Notes: a model not told the origin generated them from the letters alone. 64,000 nt of DNA from Hyphomicrobiales bacterium (GCA_017305555.1 JAFKKM010000019.1:24723-88722), one strand, 5' to 3'; counted from the stretch's first letter, positions 17,648 to 27,011 are shown. Program-made: numbers and translations.

Positions 17648-18973
17648 ATGAAGGCGCTGGCCAACCAGATCGAGGACATCGACGGCGTCAATATTTATGG
17701 CCGAGTCGTCGGGGTTCGCGGGCTGATGGTGGAGGTCGCCGGGCCCATCCACGCGATGTCGGTCGGTGCGCGCATCGTCATCGAGACCGGGACCAACCGC
17801 TTCATCCCCTGCGAGGTGATCGGCTTCACCGGTAACAACGCCGTGGTGATGCCGTTCGCCGGTCTCGACGGCGTGCGGCGTGGCTGCCGCGCGGTGATCG
17901 CCAACGCCTCCAGCATGGTGAGGCCGTCGCCGTCCTGGCTCGGCCGGGTGCTCAACGCCATGGGCGAGCCGATCGATGGCAAGGGACCGCTGGAGCAGGG
18001 GGCGACCCCGATGCCTTATCGGAATGCGCCGCCGCCGGCGCATTCGCGAAAGCGCGTCGGTGTGCCGCTGGATCTCGGCGTGCGCGCCCTTAATACCTTC
18101 CTGACCTGTTGCCGCGGCCAGCGCATGGGCATCTTCGCCGGCTCCGGTGTCGGCAAGTCGGTGCTGCTGTCGATGCTGGCGCGGAATGTCGATGCCGATA
18201 TCTCCGTCATCGGGCTGGTCGGCGAGCGCGGCCGCGAGGTGCAGGAATTCCTGCAGGACGATTTGGGTGAAGAAGGGTTGGCGCGCTCCGTCGTGGTGGT
18301 CGCGACCTCCGATGAGCCGGCCTTGATGCGGCGGCAGGCGGCCTACCTGACATTGGCTATCGCGGAATACTTCCGCGACGAGGGCCGCTCGGTGATGTGC
18401 ATGATGGACTCGGTGACGCGCTTCGCCATGGCGCAGCGTGAAATCGGCCTGTCCGCCGGCGAGCCGCCGACCGCCAAGGGCTATACGCCGACGGTGTTCA
18501 CCGAACTGCCGAAGCTGCTGGAGCGTGCCGGCCCCGGTTCTGGCGAGGGTTCGATCACCGGCATCTTCACGGTGCTGGTCGACGGCGACGATCACAACGA
18601 GCCGGTGGCCGACGCGGTGCGTGGCATCCTCGACGGCCATATCGTGATGGAGCGCTCCATTGCCGAACGCGGCCGCTACCCGGCCATTAACATCCTGAAG
18701 TCCGTGTCGCGCACCATGCCGCGCAGCGCCGATCCGGCTTATCTGCCGGTGATCACCCGCGGCCGACAGGTGATGGCGACTTACGCTGATATGGAGGAAT
18801 TGATCCGGCTCGGCGCTTATCGGGCCGGTTCCAGCCCCGAAGTGGACGAGGCGATCAGCCTGCACGAGCCGCTGGAAGACTTCCTGCGCCAGGCCAAGGA
18901 CGAGGTCACCGGCCTGACCGAGGGTTATCAACGACTTGGTCAAATCCTAGGAACTTTGGAAACGGAAAGCTAA
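17648..18973 (+). CDS. fliI: flagellar export ATPase FliI
   Basis: 441 residues of the F1-beta-like type III secretion ATPase family. Seen: an N-terminal beta barrel ([16 protein letters not shown]), Walker [12 protein letters not shown], the [12 protein letters not shown] signature, Walker B region [20 protein letters not shown], and [22 protein letters not shown]. It powers unfolding and delivery of flagellar subunits. It pairs with fliJ downstream and diverges from ctrA. Confidence 0.96.
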   Translation: MKALANQIEDIDGVNIYGRVVGVRGLMVEVAGPIHAMSVGARIVIETGTNRFIPCEVIGFTGNNAVVMPFAGLDGVRRGCRAVIANASSMVRPSPSWLGRVLNAMGEPIDGKGPLEQGATPMPYRNAPPPAHSRKRVGVPLDLGVRALNTFLTCCRGQRMGIFAGSGVGKSVLLSMLARNVDADISVIGLVGERGREVQEFLQDDLGEEGLARSVVVVATSDEPALMRRQAAYLTLAIAEYFRDEGRSVMCMMDSVTRFAMAQREIGLSAGEPPTAKGYTPTVFTELPKLLERAGPGSGEGSITGIFTVLVDGDDHNEPVADAVRGILDGHIVMERSIAERGRYPAINILKSVSRTMPRSADPAYLPVITRGRQVMATYADMEELIRLGAYRAGSSPEVDEAISLHEPLEDFLRQAKDEVTGLTEGYQRLGQILGTLETES

Positions 18974-19079
18974 CTTTGTCGGGCCATCATCCCTGCGTCT
19001 GTTGTCCGCCGGTGGGGCCTTTCACGAGGAGCCGGTGTCGTCCCGTTCTGATGAAGGGACTTCTGGGGAGTACGAGTCG

Positions 19080-19499
19080 ATGAAGTCACGTGAAACCCTC
19101 ATTCGCCTGAAGAAGTTTCAGGTCGACGAGAAGCGCCGCCGGGTGGCTCAGATTGAGTCCATGATCGCGGACTTCGAGCGGATGTCGGTCGATCTGGAAC
19201 ATGAGATCGCCACCGAGCAGGAGCGTGCCGGGATCAACGATCCCACCCATTTCGCCTATCCGACCTATGCCAAGGCGGCGATCCAGCGGCGCGAGAACCT
19301 GACCCGCTCGGCCGACGAACTGCGGGTGCAGCTCGACGATGCCAAGGCCCAACTCGGCGAGGCCTTCGAGGAGTTGAAGAAGGTCGAGCTGCTTGACGAG
19401 CGCGATCAGGCGCGCGAGCGCGCGGAAGAGAACGCGCGCGAGCAGGCTGACCTCAACAGCATCGGTTTGATGCGGTCGCGGATCGGCGCCGTCGCCTGA
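19080..19499 (+). CDS. fliJ: flagellar export chaperone FliJ
   Basis: 139 residues from the ATG at 19080 (GGGGAG upstream); the frame is open from 19002. It is almost wholly charged alpha helix, starting MKSRETLIRLKKFQVDEKRRR, with two long coiled-coil helices as in FliJ, the central stalk that contacts the FliI ring and FlhA. Its size and place right after fliI support the call although sequence conservation in this family is low. Confidence 0.85.
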   Translation: MKSRETLIRLKKFQVDEKRRRVAQIESMIADFERMSVDLEHEIATEQERAGINDPTHFAYPTYAKAAIQRRENLTRSADELRVQLDDAKAQLGEAFEELKKVELLDERDQARERAEENAREQADLNSIGLMRSRIGAVA

Positions 19500-19523
19500 A
19501 CCGCTACGAACGCTAGTTGTTTT

Positions 19524-19551
19524 AAACCCGGGTCGAGAGGCCCGGGTTTTT
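19524..19551 (+). terminator. Rho-independent terminator of fliI-fliJ
   Basis: A 9-bp stem AAACCCGGG/CCCGGGTTT (19524-19532 with 19541-19549) with an eight-base loop runs into TTTTT. It lies 25 bases after the fliJ stop. Confidence 0.88.
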
Positions 19552-19670
19552 CGTTGTGTAGTGCTTGTTTGTGGGCGCTGAAGCACGATCGGCCTGGATC
19601 GACGCGCGCAACATCGCGTCGGGCGTCAAACCAGAGCTTCATTTTGTGCGCGGATTTGCAACTCGATCAT

Positions 19671-19792
19671 CGTCGTCCCTGCGAAGGCAGGGACCCAGAC
19701 TCCGCAGCGGTTCGGCTCAATCATCTGAGGCAAGGTGTTTTATAACAACCAACGCTAGGGAATCCGGGTCCTCGCCTGCGCGAGGACGACGC
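19671..19792. repeat. REP-like intergenic element, second type
   Basis: An outer inverted repeat: CGTCGTCCCTGCGAAGGCAG near 19671 is mirrored by a GTCCTCGCC..CGAGGACGACG arm ending near 19791; each arm folds into its own small hairpin, with ACCCAGACTCC / AATCCGGGT between. This two-arm design is typical of palindromic intergenic repeats in Bradyrhizobium. It lies in the 517-base gap between fliJ and the next gene, which otherwise holds only two hairpins. Confidence 0.65.
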
Positions 19793-19836
19793 CGATGTTT
19801 GATACCGTGGGCGAGACTTCCTCCACCGCAAAAGAA

Positions 19837-19862
19837 AAACGCCCGCGGGGGGACGGGCGTTT
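19837..19862. terminator. bidirectional terminator-like hairpin
   Basis: A 9-bp stem AAACGCCCG/CGGGCGTTT (19837-19845 with 19854-19862), A-rich before and T-rich after, so it could end transcription from either side. It probably serves the small minus-strand gene at 20017-20217 or insulates the flagellar operon. Confidence 0.6.
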
Positions 19863-20016
19863 CTCTATTGTCGCGGGTCAGCTTGGGGGGACTGACTGAT
19901 GCGACATACTCACGCGGCGACTTTGGGGGGCAAGGTAAAGAGCCTCGTGAATCTCGTTATCCTCGACTTGACGGTCTCCTCTGGTTCTTCTGCTGATTGA
20001 GCCTTACGTCTCGTTC

Positions 20017-20217
20017 TCAGCGAACCACCATCGTCGTGTCCGAACTTGACACCGCGATCGGCGCACCAGCCTTGATCACGCGTGCGGTCTGCACGCCGCT
20101 ATCTGCATCGATGCGCGCCGAAATGCCGAAGCCCGCCACCGCGATGCCAGCCACCAGCGCAACCACCACGATTTTGAGGTGGGTCATGCGGTCGGCGCTG
20201 TAAATCGAATGGTTCAT
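20017..20217 (-). CDS. small conserved single-pass membrane or exported protein
   Basis: 66 residues from the ATG at 20217, preceded by a strong AGGAGG. One hydrophobic helix (LKIVVVALVAGIAVAGFGISA) follows a short polar N-terminus, then a periplasmic tail VQTARVIKAGAPIAVSSSDTT. No family with known function is recognised; similar short proteins are common in Bradyrhizobium relatives, from memory. It is monocistronic by spacing. Confidence 0.65.
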   Translation of the reverse strand: MNHSIYSADRMTHLKIVVVALVAGIAVAGFGISARIDADSGVQTARVIKAGAPIAVSSSDTTMVVR

Positions 20218-20580
20218 GGAAGCCTCCTGCCGTTTTCGCTGCCATATGCGGTGGGTCACCCCATCGCTGCGGCAGGTTCAAACTCCTGCTTCGAACTTCA
20301 CGCAAAAAGAACGTAAGACAGCGGCTTTTCGTTCCGAAGGGGACATCACAAAGCGGTGATAACTGTTGAACGCCCGCGATCCTGAAACGCCAAGTCGCCG
20401 GGGGCAATAATTACGCGATGAATATCAATCAGTTAATTAGAAATTCGGGGTAGCTCGAATTTGCGGTGGTATTTCCATGCCCCGTCAACCATGCGGCAAA
20501 ACGGTTGCCTGTTGTCAAAAAGTCGCAGGCTGAAAGCTGGAACGGCGCTCCCCCGCGCTGCTCATCCGCTGACATAGGCC
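20218..20580. other. intergenic gap, no gene seen
   Basis: A 363-base gap between the small protein's start and the flhA stop. It must hold the small gene's promoter. No ORF with coding character, hairpin terminator or repeat stands out. Confidence 0.5.
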
Positions 20581-22716
20581 TCAAATGCTGCCGACGGTTT
20601 TCAGCCGGGCGCGCGGATGGATTTCCGCTTGTGACAGCACGCTGGTCTGCGAGCGGAAGCGTTCCACCAGCGAGCGCACGAACGGGCGGATCGCAGCGGA
20701 GGTGACGAGCACCGGGGCTTCGCCTTCGCGCGCCGCCTGTTCGAAACGGTCGCGCACCGCGGTCATGAACTCCGAGAGTTTTGACGGCGCCATCGCCAGG
20801 CTGCGTTCTTCGCCCTGGCCGATGATTGACTCAGCGAAGGCCTGCTCCCATTTCGCCGACAGTGCGATCAGCGGCAGGTAGCCATTCGGCGAAGTGTTCT
20901 GCGCGCAGATCTGCCGCGCCAGCCGCGCCCGCACGTGCTCGACGATGGTGGCAGGATTGCGCGAGAACGCCAGCGCGTCCGCGATGCCTTCGAGAATGGT
21001 GGAGAGATCGCGAATCGAGATGCGCTCGGACAGCAGCAGTTGCAGCACCCGCTGGATGCCGGAGACGTTGATCTGGCTGGGCACGATGTCCTTGACCAGT
21101 TCGCCTTGCTCCTTCGGCAATTCCTTCAGGAGCTTCTGCACCTCGCCGTAGGACAACAGGTCCGACACGTTGTTCTTGAGCAGTTCGGTGAGATGCGTCG
21201 ACAGCACCGTCGCAGCGTCTACAACGGTGTAACCCTTCAGGGTTGCCTCTTCCTTCAGTCCGGCATCGACCCAGGTGGCTGGCAATCCGAATGTGGGCTC
21301 GGTGGTGTGGATGCCTGGCACCGCGACCTGATCGCCGGCAGGATCCATCACCATGTACTGGTTCGGCCAGACGCGACCGGAGCCGGCGTCCACTTCCTTG
21401 ATCTTGATGATGTAGCTGTTGGCTTCGAGCTGGACGTTGTCGAGGATGCGCACCGCCGGCATCACGAAGCCCATCTCGATCGCCAGCGAACGGCGCAGCG
21501 CCTTGATCTGCTCGGTGAGGCGGTCGGTGCCGTCCGGCGCATTCACCAGCGGCAGCAGTGCATAGCCGAGTTCGATCTTGAGATCGTCGATCTTGAGCGC
21601 GGTGGAGATCGGCTCGTCGGCTGCCGCCGCTGCGGCGGCCGCTGCTTCGGGTGCGGCAGCCGCGGCGCTTGCTTCGGCCGCGACCGCGGCGCGATTGCGC
21701 TTGCGCGAAGTCCAGGCCAGTGCGGCCGCGCCGCTGCCGAGCGCGAGGAACGGGATCATCGGAATGCCGGGCAGGGCGGCGAGCACGAGCATCACCGCCG
21801 CCGACATGCCGAGCGCCTGCGGATAGCCGGACAGTTGCTTCATCAGCGCCTTGTCGGCCGCGCCCGAGACGCCGGCCTTCGACACCAGGAGGCCCGCGGC
21901 GGTGGAAACGATCAGCGCCGGCACCTGCGTCACCAAACCGTCGCCGACGGTGAGCAGCGTGTAGGAGCGCGCGGCCTCGGCGAAACCCAGTCCCTGCTGC
22001 GCGACGCCGATGACGATGCCGCCGATGATGTTGATGAACACCACCAAGAGGCCGGCGATGGCATCGCCGCGCACGAACTTCGAGGCGCCGTCCATGGCGC
22101 CGAAGAAGCCGCTTTCGTCTTCCAGCGCCTTGCGTCGTTCCTTTGCGGTCTTCTCGTCGATCAGGCCGGCGGAGAGATCGGCATCGATTGCCATTTGCTT
22201 GCCGGGCATGGAGTCCAAATGGAAGCGCGCCGCGACTTCGGCGATACGGCCCGAACCCTTGGTGATGACCACGAAGTTCACGATCACCAGGATCGCGAAT
22301 ACGATGATGCCGATGACGAAGTTGCCGCCCATCACGAAATTGCCGAACGCCTCGATGACGTGGCCGGCGGCGGCGGTGCCTTCGTGACCGTGGGTCAGGA
22401 TCAGCCGCGTCGAGGCCAGGTTCAGCGACAGCCGCAGCATGGTCGAGATCAAGAGGATGGTCGGGAACGCCGAGAACTCCAGCGGCGCCTGGATGAACAG
22501 CGACGTCATCAGGATCAGGATCGACAGCGTGATCGAGATCGCGAGAAACAGATCCAGCACCACGGCGGGCAACGGCAGGATCAGCACCACAAGAATGGTG
22601 AGGATGCCGAAGGCCAGCGCGAGATCGCCGCGCTTCAGCATGGTGACGAGGTCACCGACGCTCGGCAGCCGCGTTGCCGGCTTGTCCGCGCCTTGTCCCA
22701 GAGTGGTGTCGGTCAT
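20581..22716 (-). CDS. flhA: flagellar export gate protein FlhA
   Basis: 711 residues from the ATG at 22716. The N-terminal half has about eight membrane helices beginning LALAFGILTILVVLILPLP and the FHIPEP-family signature region RLSLNLASTRLIL. The cytoplasmic half (from about residue 350) carries the four-subdomain FlhAC fold, including YTVVDAATVLSTHLTELL. It forms the nonameric export gate that receives FliI/FliJ-delivered substrates. It is transcribed away from fliIJ, with its own promoter region and a CtrA-like box. The open frame extends to 22839 but has no matching upstream sequence. Confidence 0.96.
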   Translation of the reverse strand: MTDTTLGQGADKPATRLPSVGDLVTMLKRGDLALAFGILTILVVLILPLPAVVLDLFLAISITLSILILMTSLFIQAPLEFSAFPTILLISTMLRLSLNLASTRLILTHGHEGTAAAGHVIEAFGNFVMGGNFVIGIIVFAILVIVNFVVITKGSGRIAEVAARFHLDSMPGKQMAIDADLSAGLIDEKTAKERRKALEDESGFFGAMDGASKFVRGDAIAGLLVVFINIIGGIVIGVAQQGLGFAEAARSYTLLTVGDGLVTQVPALIVSTAAGLLVSKAGVSGAADKALMKQLSGYPQALGMSAAVMLVLAALPGIPMIPFLALGSGAAALAWTSRKRNRAAVAAEASAAAAAPEAAAAAAAAADEPISTALKIDDLKIELGYALLPLVNAPDGTDRLTEQIKALRRSLAIEMGFVMPAVRILDNVQLEANSYIIKIKEVDAGSGRVWPNQYMVMDPAGDQVAVPGIHTTEPTFGLPATWVDAGLKEEATLKGYTVVDAATVLSTHLTELLKNNVSDLLSYGEVQKLLKELPKEQGELVKDIVPSQINVSGIQRVLQLLLSERISIRDLSTILEGIADALAFSRNPATIVEHVRARLARQICAQNTSPNGYLPLIALSAKWEQAFAESIIGQGEERSLAMAPSKLSEFMTAVRDRFEQAAREGEAPVLVTSAAIRPFVRSLVERFRSQTSVLSQAEIHPRARLKTVGSI

Positions 22717-23044
22717 CGTCGCGGCGTCCCCTCTCGTTTGCCGCCCGCGCGTGGCAAACGTCTGTGCGGCGGCCGTGGGGCCGCCGGTTCGAAAGTGAGG
22801 TACCGCACTTGCATCCACGGGCTGCCCCCGGCTGCGCAATCACGACACTCGACTTCACGCGTGTAGGCAAAATTTGCCCGGTGTATGGTTAGCAAAGCGT
22901 TAACTTCGGCGACGCGACAGATCCTGTGGCTCAATTGTCGCGAGGAGCCACACTGCGTTGTTCCTGTTTTGTGCGCGCCGGGCGCATGTCTCGAATGCGT
23001 ACGGGATCGCTTGACCGCGTGAGGCGGGCCGACGAAGTTGCGCC
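22717..23044. promoter_or_regulatory. flhA/MFS divergent control region with CtrA-like box
   Basis: This 328-base stretch has no gene. At 22889-22903 it holds TTAG-CAAAGCG-TTAA, one mismatch from the CtrA consensus TTAA-N7-TTAA. The box is 173 bases from the flhA start and 142 from the MFS start. CtrA control of flhA would fit known practice in alphaproteobacteria. Confidence 0.5.
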
Positions 23045-24292
23045 ATGGCACAAAGTTCCAATCCGGCGCTCGATTCGAGCAAATTCGTTCCCGATTCCCG
23101 CAAGGCGTGGGTTCGTCTCGCCATCGCCGTGCTGATCGGCTCGATCGGCAGCGTCGGCATGTGGTCGGTGGTGGTGGCGCTGCCGGTGGTGCAGGTGGAA
23201 TTTGGCGCCTCGCGCGGTGCGGCCTCGCTCGCCTTCACCATGGTGATGCTGGGTTTCGGATTGGGCGGCGTCGGTACCGGCAAGATCATGGACCGGTTCG
23301 GCATCGTCACCGCGATCGGCATCGGCATCGCCGCGATGGGACTGGGTTACGTCGGCATCGGCTATGCGACGGCGCTGTGGCAGGTGATCGTGCTGCATCT
23401 GTTGATCGGCCTCGGCTCGTCCGCCACGTTCGGGCCGCTGATGACGGAAGCCTCGCACTGGTTCGACCGTTATCGCGGGCTCGCCGTCACCATCGCCGCC
23501 AGCGGCAACTATGTCGGCGGCGCGATCTGGCCGCCGATCTTCAGTTGGGGGATCCAGTCGTTTGGATGGCGGTCGACGCATATCACGGTCGGCATCTTCG
23601 TCGCGATCGCGATGACGCTCGTCACGCTGGTGTTGCGCAGCCAGATGGGCGGCGCGGCACGGCACACGCACGTTGACGCTCCGCCGCCGCGCATCGACTT
23701 GCGGCTCGGCAACAACACGTTGACGGCGATCCTCGGCATCGCCGGCGTTGCCTGCTGCGTGGCGATGTCGATGCCGCAGGTGCATATCGTCGCTTATTGC
23801 GGCGACCTCGGTTACGGCGCGGCGCGCGGCGCGGAAATGCTGTCCCTGATGCTCGGCTTCGGCATCGTCAGCCGGATCGGTTCGGGATTTCTCGCCGATC
23901 GCATCGGCGGCCTGCGAACGTTGCTGATCGGCTCGATCGCGCAAGGCACCGCGCTGATGCTGTTCCTGTTCTTTAACAGCCTGAGTTCGCTGTTCGTGAT
24001 CTCGGCGCTGTTCGGCCTGTTCCAGGGCGGCATCGTGCCGAGTTACGCCATCATCGTGCGTGAGTCGATGCCGGCGCGCGAAGCCGCCACCCGCGTCGGC
24101 ATCGTCATCCTGGCTTCGGTCGTTGGCATGTCGCTCGGAGGCTGGATCTCCGGCGTCATTTTCGATGCGACCGGCTCCTATGCCGCCGCGTTCCTCAATG
24201 GCATGGCCTGGAATGCCGTCAACGTCGTGATCGTGATCGCACTGCTGCTGCGGGCGCGCGGCCGCATGACGCTGGCCCCGCGCATGGGGTGA
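23045..24292 (+). CDS. MFS transporter
   Basis: 415 residues with 12 predicted helices. The first loop signature GTGKIMDRFGI and the sixth-to-seventh helix gap (RSQMGGAARHTHVDAPPP) are typical of the major facilitator superfamily. The second half contains GLFQGGIVPSYAIIVRESMPAREAATRVG, resembling monocarboxylate or oxalate/formate-type carriers. The substrate cannot be told. It stands alone upstream of tRNA-Ile2. Confidence 0.85.
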   Translation: MAQSSNPALDSSKFVPDSRKAWVRLAIAVLIGSIGSVGMWSVVVALPVVQVEFGASRGAASLAFTMVMLGFGLGGVGTGKIMDRFGIVTAIGIGIAAMGLGYVGIGYATALWQVIVLHLLIGLGSSATFGPLMTEASHWFDRYRGLAVTIAASGNYVGGAIWPPIFSWGIQSFGWRSTHITVGIFVAIAMTLVTLVLRSQMGGAARHTHVDAPPPRIDLRLGNNTLTAILGIAGVACCVAMSMPQVHIVAYCGDLGYGAARGAEMLSLMLGFGIVSRIGSGFLADRIGGLRTLLIGSIAQGTALMLFLFFNSLSSLFVISALFGLFQGGIVPSYAIIVRESMPAREAATRVGIVILASVVGMSLGGWISGVIFDATGSYAAAFLNGMAWNAVNVVIVIALLLRARGRMTLAPRMG

Positions 24293-24461
24293 GGGCGGGC
24301 GAGGGTTAACCGATCGAGCGGACTTCCTAGGCCAACGGCGGCTTTCCGGCGTTGCCGGGATGGGATCGAGGGATAATCCGCCGCGCGCGGATTGCCGTGC
24401 GGTACCCGACACTGTAAGGGATGCCTGCGCCAACGCCGGTCGCGAATGCGACGCCCGGCCA

Positions 24462-24537
24462 GGGCCTGTAGCTCAATGGTTAGAGCCGGCCGCTCATAAC
24501 GGTCTGGTTGCAGGTTCGAGTCCTGCCGGGCCCACCA
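24462..24537 (+). tRNA. tRNA-Ile2 (CAT anticodon, lysidine type)
   Basis: A complete cloverleaf with encoded CCA at 24535-24537. The anticodon loop CTCATAA (stem GGCCG/CGGTC) has CAT; this loop and the GGGCCTG acceptor stem match the alphaproteobacterial tRNA-Ile whose C34 is changed to lysidine by TilS to read AUA. An elongator tRNA-Met is the alternative but its stem sequence differs. Accessory DNA starts immediately downstream. Confidence 0.9.
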
Positions 24538-24563
24538 ACGATATCAGTAGTTGAGCCGACACA

Positions 24564-24599
24564 TTAAGAGCGAGTCGATCGCCGTCTAAGAACGAGTCG
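24564..24599. repeat. two direct repeats at 22-bp spacing (possible transposon end)
   Basis: TTAAGAGCGAGTCG (24564-24577) and CTAAGAACGAGTCG (24586-24599) match at 12 of 14 positions and repeat every 22 bases, two turns of the helix. TnsB-type transposases bind tandem sites of about this size at Tn7-like ends. The rest of the 424-base stretch between the MFS gene and the sce7726 gene holds only the tRNA. No matching inverted copy was found at the far side. Confidence 0.45.
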
Positions 24600-24716
24600 G
24601 TTGGTTCGATAGTAGTATTTCAACCATCGCGAGCCCAATCTTATTGTGGAACGGTCGCCGGCGCTGTTCAATATCGTTAATTTTATATTATAGGCCGCGT
24701 CGGTAGGGCGATCCGA

Positions 24717-25379
24717 GTGACGATAAGTAAAGGAACGTGGGTGAGTTCGAAATTTTCGACCAACGACAGAATGGTGCGGGCTTCCGTCAAAGCCTATCTG
24801 ATCGCGAGTCACGTCAATGAGGATGCTGTCGTCGTCGAGGAATTACCGGCGCATAGGGGCGCGGTGCGTTTGGACCTTGCGGTCGTAAACGGGAGACTTT
24901 CCGGAATCGAGATCAAGAGCGACTGTGATCACCTGGGGCGTCTTGGGCGTCAAGCGGAACTTTTCAGCCTCGCGGCGGATCGAATGACTTTAGTCGTCGG
25001 AGAATCTCACCGAGACGCCGCGATGGCAATGATCCCGGATTGGTGGGCGATCACGCTTGCAACGCTGAGAGATGATGGCTGTGTCCGGTTGAGAACAATT
25101 AGGAAGGGACGTCTGAACAGGACTACAAACCCCTGTGCTCTAGTTCATCTGCTGGAACGCGAGGAGATGGTTGCTCTTTTGGAGTGGCATGACCTCGTCA
25201 AAGGATATCGAACGGCAGGTTATGCTGAATTGGCGGATCGGATCGTCGTCAAATTATCTCGCACGCAAATCGCTACGGGAGTTCGACGCCTGATCAAGAT
25301 TCGTGCGTGGATTGAGAAGTCATACTCGCGGTCGGCATTTGGCAGGACGGCTGTCATCTGCGGGAAGCCAGTCTCGTAA
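24717..25379 (+). CDS. sce7726 family protein
   Basis: 220 residues starting at GTG 24717. The core RLDLAVVNGRLSGIEIKSDCDHLGRLGRQAELF, then TLVVGESH and PDWWAI, matches the sce7726 family. The D...EIK arrangement resembles the PD-(D/E)XK nuclease core. Such proteins are found beside beta-family proteins and in defence or prophage regions; their activity is not established. It overlaps the beta-family gene tail to tail by 26 bases. Confidence 0.8.
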   Translation: MTISKGTWVSSKFSTNDRMVRASVKAYLIASHVNEDAVVVEELPAHRGAVRLDLAVVNGRLSGIEIKSDCDHLGRLGRQAELFSLAADRMTLVVGESHRDAAMAMIPDWWAITLATLRDDGCVRLRTIRKGRLNRTTNPCALVHLLEREEMVALLEWHDLVKGYRTAGYAELADRIVVKLSRTQIATGVRRLIKIRAWIEKSYSRSAFGRTAVICGKPVS

Positions 25380-26508
25380 TGTGTTGATTTGCCCTCACTG
25401 CAATCCAAGGCCCCGGAACGGTATACTTAGTGCGATCGACGATCATGTCGCCGTCGGCTACCTGATCAATAATTGAAGAACCCCAGCATTTTTGAGCCTG
25501 CGACCACTGCTCGGATTTACGTGTGGCACTCGCGCATCGAACATAACCCGAAGGGTCAGAGTTCTTGTCGTCGAGTTCGATGCGCCAAGCGTCGGAGGAT
25601 GATAAGACCAAATCAACGTGAGGAAGCCAGCCGTTGCCGCCCGCCTGAGGGCGCTTACGGGGGATGGAAGCGTTGTCACCGTAGCGAATATCAAACGTCT
25701 CCGCGAGTTGCGAGAAAAGCGTTCGCTCTTCCATCTGCAAGATTCTTGGTAAATCGCGTAAGGAGGATCCTGGAAAACTTCCTGACACAAGAACTTTCTC
25801 AATGGCGTTGAATGAGTCTCCGAGCTGACGCCTCAAGAACGAAAATGCCTCATCGACTTTTCGTGTTGCCTCAGCCGTAGATCCGCGAACATAGCCAGCG
25901 TCTATGATCAAAATTGAATCGGATGGATTGGTTAGCTGCGCGATGCCATATGCCGCGAGTACTAGTCGTCTCGTATCGGTCGAATCGATATAGAATGCCA
26001 GCGGTATCGAGGATTTTGCCGCAGCGATTTGTGCCGATACGTCTTCCTGCGATTCCAAGCGTACAACTGGAATCATTCCCTGCCATAAAGCCGCCAGTTC
26101 GATCCAAGTCGAGGATGTTTGCAGTCCTTTCAAGAACGCGTTGAATCCCCCGGTTTTTCGTCTTATCTCAGCATAGCGTTCAAGCTCTCGTTCTGTGCGT
26201 TCGCGCATAGGCTTTTTGCCGAGTGCCTTTCGCACCTCTGCCTTTTGCCGACGTTTCTCTTCAGCTTCAACCGCTGACGTGACCGGGCGCGGGGTCGGAT
26301 CGAAACTAACGATCGCGCGCCGCCCTTCAGTAGCCTTCTGCAGGGCGGCGAAGGATTCCTCGAATGATGTAGCTTCCGTCTGCCGAGTTAAGGTTACGAC
26401 AGGGGTCACCAAATCCTTGATCAGCTTGCCGCACTCAGCGTAAGCGCGCAGTTCAAAGGTTCTGGTGCTGAAGCACGGATAGTATGATTGAGAAAAAGTA
26501 TTGGTCAT
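25354..26508 (-). CDS. beta family protein (phage 'beta protein' domain)
   Basis: 384 residues. It begins SYYPCFSTRTFELRAY, carries long hydrophobic beta-strand segments such as SILIIDAGYV and ends with QAGGNGWLPHVDL, then ...WSQAQKCWGSS and GPWIAVRANQHI. This is the pattern of the beta-protein family (phage T4-type beta domain). Residues 90-130 form a highly charged helix. It faces the sce7726 gene and the two 3' ends overlap. Function unknown; a joint role with sce7726 is inferred from the recurring pairing. Confidence 0.78.
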   Translation of the reverse strand: MTNTFSQSYYPCFSTRTFELRAYAECGKLIKDLVTPVVTLTRQTEATSFEESFAALQKATEGRRAIVSFDPTPRPVTSAVEAEEKRRQKAEVRKALGKKPMRERTERELERYAEIRRKTGGFNAFLKGLQTSSTWIELAALWQGMIPVVRLESQEDVSAQIAAAKSSIPLAFYIDSTDTRRLVLAAYGIAQLTNPSDSILIIDAGYVRGSTAEATRKVDEAFSFLRRQLGDSFNAIEKVLVSGSFPGSSLRDLPRILQMEERTLFSQLAETFDIRYGDNASIPRKRPQAGGNGWLPHVDLVLSSSDAWRIELDDKNSDPSGYVRCASATRKSEQWSQAQKCWGSSIIDQVADGDMIVDRTKYTVPGPWIAVRANQHITRLASRR

Positions 26509-27011
26509 GGGGAAAATCTAGCGAGCCTTATATTAGTTGCGATCGTCATTTCGTCTAAATTGCGTTGCCGAGAAAATCTTGGATAACTCGCCGTACGTGC
26601 GTCGCTACGGGACGGCATTCTCGGATATTTCTGTACTTTCCGACCCTAGTGGTCCGGACCCCGATCTGGGTTTTTCGGAGCGCGCCCAGCAGTCTCGCTC
26701 CGTTTGATGTACTTGTTGCCCCGAGCATCGGAAGACACCGGTGCCAGTCCAGAAGCCGTGGCTGAAGGTGAAGCTCCATTTCCGGAATATTCCGGCCGAC
26801 AATCGAGATCAGGCCGACGAAGAGTGCGTTCATTCGGGGGTGAAGGTGGCTGATCGCTAAGGTATGATCGGCCGATCCAGTCGGCTTTCCAAGGTCATGA
26901 TCGCGTGACGCCTCGTACCGTCATGCTTGCATGTGTTCTCTATTTGTTCTAGAGTGCCATGTTGGTGAGAGAAAACGTGCGGCAGCCAATAATTCAAGGA
27001 TTGGTTGAATT
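26509..27011. other. 503-base stretch without a recognised gene
   Basis: An AT-richer stretch than the flanking chromosome. The only sizable open frame (26555-26833, minus, 92 codons, Arg-rich) has no recognised motif. It must contain the promoters of both flanking divergent genes. It could hold gene debris from earlier cargo exchange. Confidence 0.4.

Noticed and set aside
17531..18943. Minus-strand frame of 470 codons opposite fliI.
   Set aside because: Shadow of FliI; no motif, no ribosome site.
20935..22866. Plus-strand open frame of 643 codons opposite flhA.
   Set aside because: It mirrors FlhA codons and has an extreme His/Arg/Asp content; FlhA on the minus strand has the full family sequence.
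22931..24433. Minus-strand frame of 500 codons opposite the MFS gene.
   Set aside because: His/Asp/Arg-rich antisense noise; the plus strand shows 12 membrane helices.
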